A stretch of DNA of 64,000 nt, from the NCBI GenBank assembly GCA_964539095.1, contig CAZIFL010000010.1, positions 1-64,000 of the forward strand. Reading direction: 5' to 3'. A model generated the notes under the pieces. It saw nothing but the letters and a program-made list of their open reading frames with translations, was not told where the DNA came from and ran no database searches. This DNA is from DAIPKP01 sp964539095 (GTDB lineage: Bacteria > Synergistota > Synergistia > Synergistales > Aminiphilaceae). How positions within the stretch are numbered: the stretch's first letter is position 1; each line of letters opens with the position of its first letter. Made by a program: the position numbers and the translations under genes. Below, piece after piece: positions 59,477 to 64,000 of the stretch.

Positions 59477-61761
59477 GCATCTTCCCCCTTTTCAGCAAGA
59501 AGTCTAAAAAGTTCCTGAGGGGTGAGAGGAAGATCCCGAGGAACGATACCCAGAGCATCCTCCACCGCCCCCGCCAGAGCGGGAGCCCCTCCGTTCATGG
59601 GCAGCTCCCCCAGCCCCTTGGCACCCCAGGGGCCGTATTCAAAGGGGATGCCGTCGAAGGAGATTTTCATGGCAGGAACATCCAGAGTGGTGGGGATGCT
59701 GTAGGTGGCCATGCGGTACTTGGTATACTTTCCATCCCGATAGGCGATATCCTCCATACATCCGTACCCCAGGGACTGCACAGCCCCTCCCTCCACCTGT
59801 CCCGCCGCAAGAAGGGGGTGCAGAGGGGTCCCCACGTCGATCACCGAGGTAAGCCTGGTGGGGGTAATTTCCAGGGTATCTTCATCTACCTCAATCTCCA
59901 GCACGTTGGCCCCCCATGAGTAGTCCTTATAGGCGTCTCCCTGGCAAGTGCCATCGTTCCACCCCTTGCCGGGGATGGGGTTATAGGTGCTCTCCCAGGT
60001 AAGCATCTCCTCCTCCGAAAGGGCAAAGACCCGTTCGAGCATCTCCAGAAAGGAGAGAGGCTCCCCTTCGGGAAAGAGATACTGCCGGTTTTCCCATCGT
60101 ATCTGGGGTTCCGAGAAGAGAGTCCGCCCCCTTTGAAGAAGCTCCTCCCCAAGGCCTTCACAGGCCTGCTGCAGAATCTTTCCTACTATCATGGTGGTGC
60201 GGGATGCCACGGTGGGGCCGCTATCCGGCACCTGCCATGTATCCGGGGTTCCGTACCGCACCCTTTCGTAGGGCACCCCCAAGGTATCCCCCACTATCAT
60301 GGCAAAGACTGTAGACACCCCCTGCCCCATCTCCACGCTGCTGCTGCGGATGGTGAGGATCCCCTTTCTGGAGGCTTCCAGGCGAATTTTTCCGGCGATG
60401 TTCTCTTCCCCGGAGCCGGTGAACCCCCCTCCGTGAAGATAGAGGGAAAGTCCCAACCCCCGAAGGCGCCCAGGAGCGACCCGGCGGGGGGTGCCACGCT
60501 TCTCTTGGTAGCCGGAAATTTCCAGAGCGCGCTGCAACACCAACGCCGCTCCGGGATGCCGCAGCTGCTGGCCACAGGCAAGGGTGTCTCCGGGCTTGAG
60601 GACATTCCGCTGGCGCACCTCTGCGGGATCGAGAGAGAGTTCCCGGGCTATGGCATCTATCATACGCTCCACGCCGAAGAGCATCTGGGGGGCTCCAAAA
60701 CCGCGAAAGGCCCCGTTGGGGGGGGAGTTGGTAGCCACCGCCCATCCCCGAACCTGCACGTGGGGTACCCGGTAGACCCCGGTGGCGTGGAGCACCCCCC
60801 GGGAGAGCACCACGGGGCTGAGGGTGGTATAGGCGCCGCCGTCGAGAAGAAGCTCCACCTCCAGAGCCTGAAGCACCCCCTCGCCGGAGAATCCTGCCCG
60901 GAGACGGCTTCGGGAAGGGTGTCGCTTGGTGGTACAGGCGATATCCTCTGCCCGGTCAAGAATCATCTTGACCGGACGCTGAGCCTTCAGAGCCAGAAGG
61001 GCTGCGTGCAGGGCAAGCACCGAGGGGTAATCCTCCTTGCCTCCGAACCCCCCGCCGGTAACGGTCTGGCGAACCCGCACCTTCTCCGAAGGAAGCCCCA
61101 AACCGTGGCAGAGGGCCCCCAGAGCGTAGTAGGGGCACTGCATGGAGCCCAGAATCTCTACCGCCCCATCTTCCAGGGGCCGGGCGATCATCCCCTGGGG
61201 CTCCAGGTACATGTGCTCCTGATGGGGGGTACTGCACTCCAGCTCCAGCACGTGCTCCGCCGTCGCAAAGGCACCTTCGGGATCCCCCTTGGAGAAAGCG
61301 TATTCTTTGAAAAGGTTAGAGTTTCCCCGCTCCCCCCGAACCGTATCGTGGTTCTTCAGGGCCTCGCTTGGATCAAGAATGGGAGGAAGCTCCTCCATAT
61401 CCACCTCCAGAGCTGCGAGAGCTTTTTCCAAAAGCTCCCTGCTCGGAGCCCCCACGAGAGCAAGAGGTTCTCCGAAGAAGCGCGCCTCCCCCTCTGCGAG
61501 GATGGGATGATCCATCTCAATCACCGCCACCTCGTTGGGCCCCGGAAGATCCTCGGGAGTCACCATCACCACCAAAGACCAGTCAAACTCCGGATTGCGG
61601 CGGAGGCCCCGAATCTTTCCCCGGCAGAGGGGAGAACGAAGCGTCCCTCCGTACCACATGGCGGGAAAAGAGAGATCATCCACATACTGGGCCTTTCCCG
61701 AAAGCTTTTCCCACGCATCGTTCCGCTCTATATTACGGCCTATCATTCCGGCATGGTGCAA
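59473..61761 (-). CDS. Xanthine dehydrogenase-type molybdenum-binding subunit
   Basis: A 762-residue catalytic subunit of the xanthine dehydrogenase/aldehyde oxidase family. Seen: NDAWEKLSGKAQYVDDLSFP, TVTGGGFGGKEDYPSVLALH for cofactor binding, GAFRGFGAPQMLFGVERMID, SSVEMGQGVSTVFAMIVGDT, and the catalytic Glu in AKGLGELPMNGGAPALAG. The best ribosome site (GAGGAGG, eight bases away) points to a TTG start at 61761; an ATG five codons later (MIGRNIERNDAWEK) is an alternative. It is followed by the overlapping iron-sulfur/FAD gene. No cofactor-insertion (XdhC-like) gene is in the window. Confidence 0.93.
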   Translation of the reverse strand: MHHAGMIGRNIERNDAWEKLSGKAQYVDDLSFPAMWYGGTLRSPLCRGKIRGLRRNPEFDWSLVVMVTPEDLPGPNEVAVIEMDHPILAEGEARFFGEPLALVGAPSRELLEKALAALEVDMEELPPILDPSEALKNHDTVRGERGNSNLFKEYAFSKGDPEGAFATAEHVLELECSTPHQEHMYLEPQGMIARPLEDGAVEILGSMQCPYYALGALCHGLGLPSEKVRVRQTVTGGGFGGKEDYPSVLALHAALLALKAQRPVKMILDRAEDIACTTKRHPSRSRLRAGFSGEGVLQALEVELLLDGGAYTTLSPVVLSRGVLHATGVYRVPHVQVRGWAVATNSPPNGAFRGFGAPQMLFGVERMIDAIARELSLDPAEVRQRNVLKPGDTLACGQQLRHPGAALVLQRALEISGYQEKRGTPRRVAPGRLRGLGLSLYLHGGGFTGSGEENIAGKIRLEASRKGILTIRSSSVEMGQGVSTVFAMIVGDTLGVPYERVRYGTPDTWQVPDSGPTVASRTTMIVGKILQQACEGLGEELLQRGRTLFSEPQIRWENRQYLFPEGEPLSFLEMLERVFALSEEEMLTWESTYNPIPGKGWNDGTCQGDAYKDYSWGANVLEIEVDEDTLEITPTRLTSVIDVGTPLHPLLAAGQVEGGAVQSLGYGCMEDIAYRDGKYTKYRMATYSIPTTLDVPAMKISFDGIPFEYGPWGAKGLGELPMNGGAPALAGAVEDALGIVPRDLPLTPQELFRLLAEKGEDA

Positions 61762-61848
61762 CGCATATCCCTCCTCATCTTCCTTAGCGGGCTTTCTTAG
61801 ATAGCATCACACGATAGCTCCCGGCAGATCCCCGCCGGAGAGACTCCT

Positions 61849-63480
61849 CTAGGGCTCAATCCATGTGGATATAAAGTTGAACTCCGTGCCGATAAAGGTC
61901 TGCTGCAGATTATGTACCTTGGGGCTGCATATCCAGGCCTTTCTCCGAAGCTGCAGAGGGATCATGGGAGCCTCCTGCAAAAGGAGCTTCTCCGCCTCGA
62001 AGAGAAAATCCATCCGCTTTCTCGGGTTCTCCTCATTCCGGGCGCTCTCCAGAAGAGCATCATACTCGGAGTTGGCATATCCCCCGCTGTTCTTCCTCTG
62101 AGAACTCTCCCAGATCTCCAGATACGTCATGGGATCATTATAATCCGGAATCCACCCTCCGTAGAGCAAATCGAAGGAGCCCTCGTATTCGCGGATCTCG
62201 CGCTCCTGCCGGCTTACATAGACCGGGGTGAAGGATATCCCCAGCACAGACTCCATCTGATATTTAAGTTCCTCTCCTATGGCCCGGCACTCCTCACTAT
62301 CCTGAATAAGGAAGGAGACCGTAATATCACGAGGGGCCTCAAATCCCATCTCCTGCAATGCCTCGGCGAGAAGAGCCTGGGCCTTTTGGGGATCCCCTCC
62401 GGGAGGGTAGAAGAGCAGAGGGTACTCATCTCCATAGGGGCGAGAGACTCCCCGAAGCAGGGGAAAAACGTACCGTGTCTGGGGAAAGTAAAGCCTTTTG
62501 GTAGCTTTCTCTACATAGCTGCTGCGATCAAGGGCGTGCCCCAGCGCCTGGCGGAACTTGAGATTGCTCCCCCAGGGAGCTTCGGGACGCTCCCGGCAGT
62601 TGAAACGGATCCAATCCACCGTACCGTTGAGAAAGAGTTCCCCCTTCCCCCGCCGGATGTAGGAGAGGTAGCTGGAGGGAGGAATATGGCAGAAATGGAA
62701 CTCCCCAGCTTCGAAACGACGCAGAATCTCTTCGGGATCTTCTACAACCTGCACATGGATCCCCGGAAGACGGACCGTTGAGGCGTTCCAGTAGGCGGGG
62801 TTTTTACCAAGCACCATCTCGCTTCCGGGAGTCCAGCTCTGCACGGCAAAAGGGCCGTTGGAGAGTAGCGACGCGAGATCCTTTGCATAGGTTGTCCCTC
62901 CGAGCTGTTTCAGAAAATGCCGGGGCACGGGAAAAAAGGGGAGGAGTCCCACCCTGAAGAGAAAGGATGCGTCCCGACGCTCCAGAGAAAACTCCAGGGT
63001 ATGCGCATCCAGGGCCTTCACTCCCACCAGGGAAAAATCAGTGATCTCACCTCGGTTGTAGGCTCGGGCATGCTGCACTCCGTAGGCGAAAAAAGCGTAG
63101 GGGCTTTTTGCCTTGGGATTGAGAAGGCGCTCTACCGCGTGAACAAAATCCTCCGCCTCCAGGGGGGTTCCGTCGCTCCACTGGGAGGAACGAAGAAAAA
63201 AGGTGTACCGGGTGCCATCCTCCGAAAGGGTCCACCTACGGGCCGCCCCCGGAGCAATCTCTCCTCCAGTTGGCCGCACAAGCCCCTCCCAGATATGATT
63301 TCCCAACGTAAAGGCAAGGGTTGTTACCGCCCTCTGGGGATCAAGGCTTGTCACCGCCGTGGAGACCGGGTAGCGGAGATATCCAGAGAGAGAGTCCTCT
63401 TGCGCTTCTCCAAACACCCCCATGCTTAGAAGGAGAAACACCACCATCACGCTGAAAAAAGCTTTTGATCCCCTGCTCAT
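61849..63480 (-). CDS. Canonical SBP_bac_5 peptide-binding protein
   Basis: A 543-residue exported solute receptor of the OppA/DppA family with the normal order of motifs. Signal peptide (AFFSVMVVFLLLSMGVFGEA), then the opening lobe (VTSLDPQRAVTTLAFTLGNH, IWEGLVRPTGGEIAPGAARR, YTFFLRSSQWSDGTPLEAED), then SNGPFAVQSWTPGSEMVLGK, and at the end the second lobe (ISFTPVYVSRQEREI, FDLLYGGWIPDYNDPMTYLE, NSGGYANSEYDALLESARNE, EAEKLLLQEAPMIPLQLRRK). ATG at 63480 follows GGGGGAG; an upstream in-frame extension lacks a signal-peptide start. No permease genes accompany it; it sits between a GntR regulator and the hydroxylase genes, so ligand and partners are unclear. Confidence 0.93.
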   Translation of the reverse strand: MSRGSKAFFSVMVVFLLLSMGVFGEAQEDSLSGYLRYPVSTAVTSLDPQRAVTTLAFTLGNHIWEGLVRPTGGEIAPGAARRWTLSEDGTRYTFFLRSSQWSDGTPLEAEDFVHAVERLLNPKAKSPYAFFAYGVQHARAYNRGEITDFSLVGVKALDAHTLEFSLERRDASFLFRVGLLPFFPVPRHFLKQLGGTTYAKDLASLLSNGPFAVQSWTPGSEMVLGKNPAYWNASTVRLPGIHVQVVEDPEEILRRFEAGEFHFCHIPPSSYLSYIRRGKGELFLNGTVDWIRFNCRERPEAPWGSNLKFRQALGHALDRSSYVEKATKRLYFPQTRYVFPLLRGVSRPYGDEYPLLFYPPGGDPQKAQALLAEALQEMGFEAPRDITVSFLIQDSEECRAIGEELKYQMESVLGISFTPVYVSRQEREIREYEGSFDLLYGGWIPDYNDPMTYLEIWESSQRKNSGGYANSEYDALLESARNEENPRKRMDFLFEAEKLLLQEAPMIPLQLRRKAWICSPKVHNLQQTFIGTEFNFISTWIEP

Positions 63481-63649
63481 ATGCCCGCTCCCCCTTTCGA
63501 CCGATGGCGCCGTACCGTTCTCGTTTTTTCCGAAAGACCCTGGTAGAAACTTTATAACTGCGGCTACTAAAGGAATACGAACTTCCACGAGCATCTCCAG
63601 TATAAACCAGAAGAAAAGCTCTCCCTAGGTTTTTTTCTTCCTTTTTTCC

Positions 63650-63775
63650 TCATTCCCGGAGGTATTCTTCCGGGAAAATGCGAAAAAGAAGAAATGCTCT
63701 TCCTCCCAGGGGAGTGAAGCCCATTTCTTCTGCAAAAATGCTGCGGTAGATGCGGTAGAGATCAAAGGGAGTCAC
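63650..63775 (-). CDS. Possible small protein or read-through tail behind the GntR gene
   Basis: A 41-codon frame with GTG start reading VTPFDLYRIYRSIFAEEMGF and TPLGGRAFLLFRIFPEEYLR, a plausible amphipathic composition. It is in the same frame as the GntR gene and begins four codons after its TGA, so it is either a small separate gene or a remnant of a longer protein that acquired the stop. No clear ribosome site precedes the GTG. Confidence 0.35.
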   Translation of the reverse strand: MTPFDLYRIYRSIFAEEMGFTPLGGRAFLLFRIFPEEYLRE

Positions 63776-63787
63776 AGGAAAGCCCGA

Positions 63788-64000
63788 TCAGACCCGCATC
63801 TTCGCCTTTTTACGCTCCACCGCCTCCAGATGCTGGGCATAAAACTGGCGCACAAAGACCTCCTGCACATCATAATTCCAATGCACCTCCCGAAGGTAGC
63901 GGGCAGCATCTGCAAAATCGCGGGTTCGCAAAATACGCACGAGATCCCGATGCTCCTTGAGCCCCGCCTCTTCCCAGGCATGGATAATCTCGTTATTCCG
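63788..64000 (-). CDS. GntR-family regulator, C-terminal FCD domain (cut by window edge)
   Basis: Seventy codons of the ligand-sensing C-terminal domain are present. The segment IIHAWEEAGLKEHRDLVRIL, followed by RTRDFADAARYLREVHW, is the last helix pair of FadR-type (FCD) domains, with the HRDL-ALR-D-AAR pattern and a metal/ligand His near the start and end. The DNA-binding domain lies outside the window. Divergence from or co-transcription with the peptide-binding and hydroxylase genes on the same strand suggests that it controls them. Confidence 0.75.
   Translation of the reverse strand, partial: RNNEIIHAWEEAGLKEHRDLVRILRTRDFADAARYLREVHWNYDVQEVFVRQFYAQHLEAVERKKAKMRV

Noticed and set aside
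1..64000. tRNA, rRNA or replication origin
   Set aside because: Read on both strands, no cloverleaf with a CCA-adjacent acceptor stem, rRNA core sequence or cluster of DnaA boxes was recognised. A tRNA missed by eye cannot be excluded without a covariance scan.

Overview
The window is chromosomal DNA of a bacterium of the phylum Synergistota (Synergistetes). Two neighbouring secreted proteases end in a Gly-rich, Cys-containing, hydrophobic, basic tail that matches the Synergist-CTERM sorting signal. The gene content also fits an anaerobic peptide and amino-acid fermenter: peptide ABC transporters, TAXI-type TRAP transporter, Hnd/Hym-like NADH:ferredoxin subunits, oligopeptidase, amino-acid dehydratase. 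The DNA is GC-rich with strong third-position GC, so many long antisense open frames are shadows. No rRNA, tRNA or CRISPR array was seen. A run of 100 N (1713-1812) is an assembly gap.

Layout. 1-6.0 kb: start of ugd, an IS21 istB relic, a GH108 muramidase cut by the gap, and a SNF2-family helicase whose start is lost in the gap. 6.1-10.5 kb: cytidine deaminase, a carboxyltransferase subunit, a MATE exporter and two copies of a dispersed hairpin-rich repeat. 10.7-14.1 kb: serine operon serA-serC-DUF1015. 14.6-20.4 kb: three-gene NADH-oxidising iron-sulfur flavoprotein complex behind a near-consensus promoter. 20.7-25.4 kb: a very large hybrid sensor kinase. 25.5-26.8 kb: threonine/serine dehydratase controlled by a leader-peptide attenuator. 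27.0-34.2 kb: a peptide ABC transporter operon of unusual architecture. 34.3-37.1 kb: mazF relic and the metY-metA operon behind a second leader-peptide attenuator. 37.2-40.3 kb: TRAP-TAXI transporter. 40.5-44.2 kb: tandem papain-like proteases. 44.3-46.0 kb: FMN riboswitch with ribB, then a DUF4412 protein. 46.2-52.1 kb: YitT, PepF, and a membrane-associated Hsp70-like pair. 52.2-53.2 kb: EamA exporter. 53.2-57.0 kb: partner-switching operon (STAS, RsbW-like, periplasmic binding protein, RsbU-like). 57.1-64.0 kb: tail-anchored unknown, xanthine-dehydrogenase-type hydroxylase, peptide-binding protein and a GntR regulator.

The strongest candidate for something undescribed is the ABC operon at 27010-33813. 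Its substrate-binding protein reads as a circular permutation of the usual SBP_bac_5 fold, with the C-terminal lobe placed directly after the signal peptide. Its DppC-type permease carries about 250 residues of seven-fold, YCF48/BNR-like beta-propeller repeats in the loop after the first membrane helix. Its two ATPases are fused in one chain that also has an insertion near its end. A canonical, unpermuted SBP_bac_5 protein at 61849-63480 serves as an in-window control.

Other points of interest are the two class-I type attenuators (Ile/Met-rich leader before the dehydratase, Cys/Met-rich leader before metY), the NuoG-GltD fusion, an ABC-type binding protein embedded in an RsbU/RsbW/STAS operon, and the MITE-like repeat family. 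All functional statements are read from sequence patterns by eye; no database search was run.
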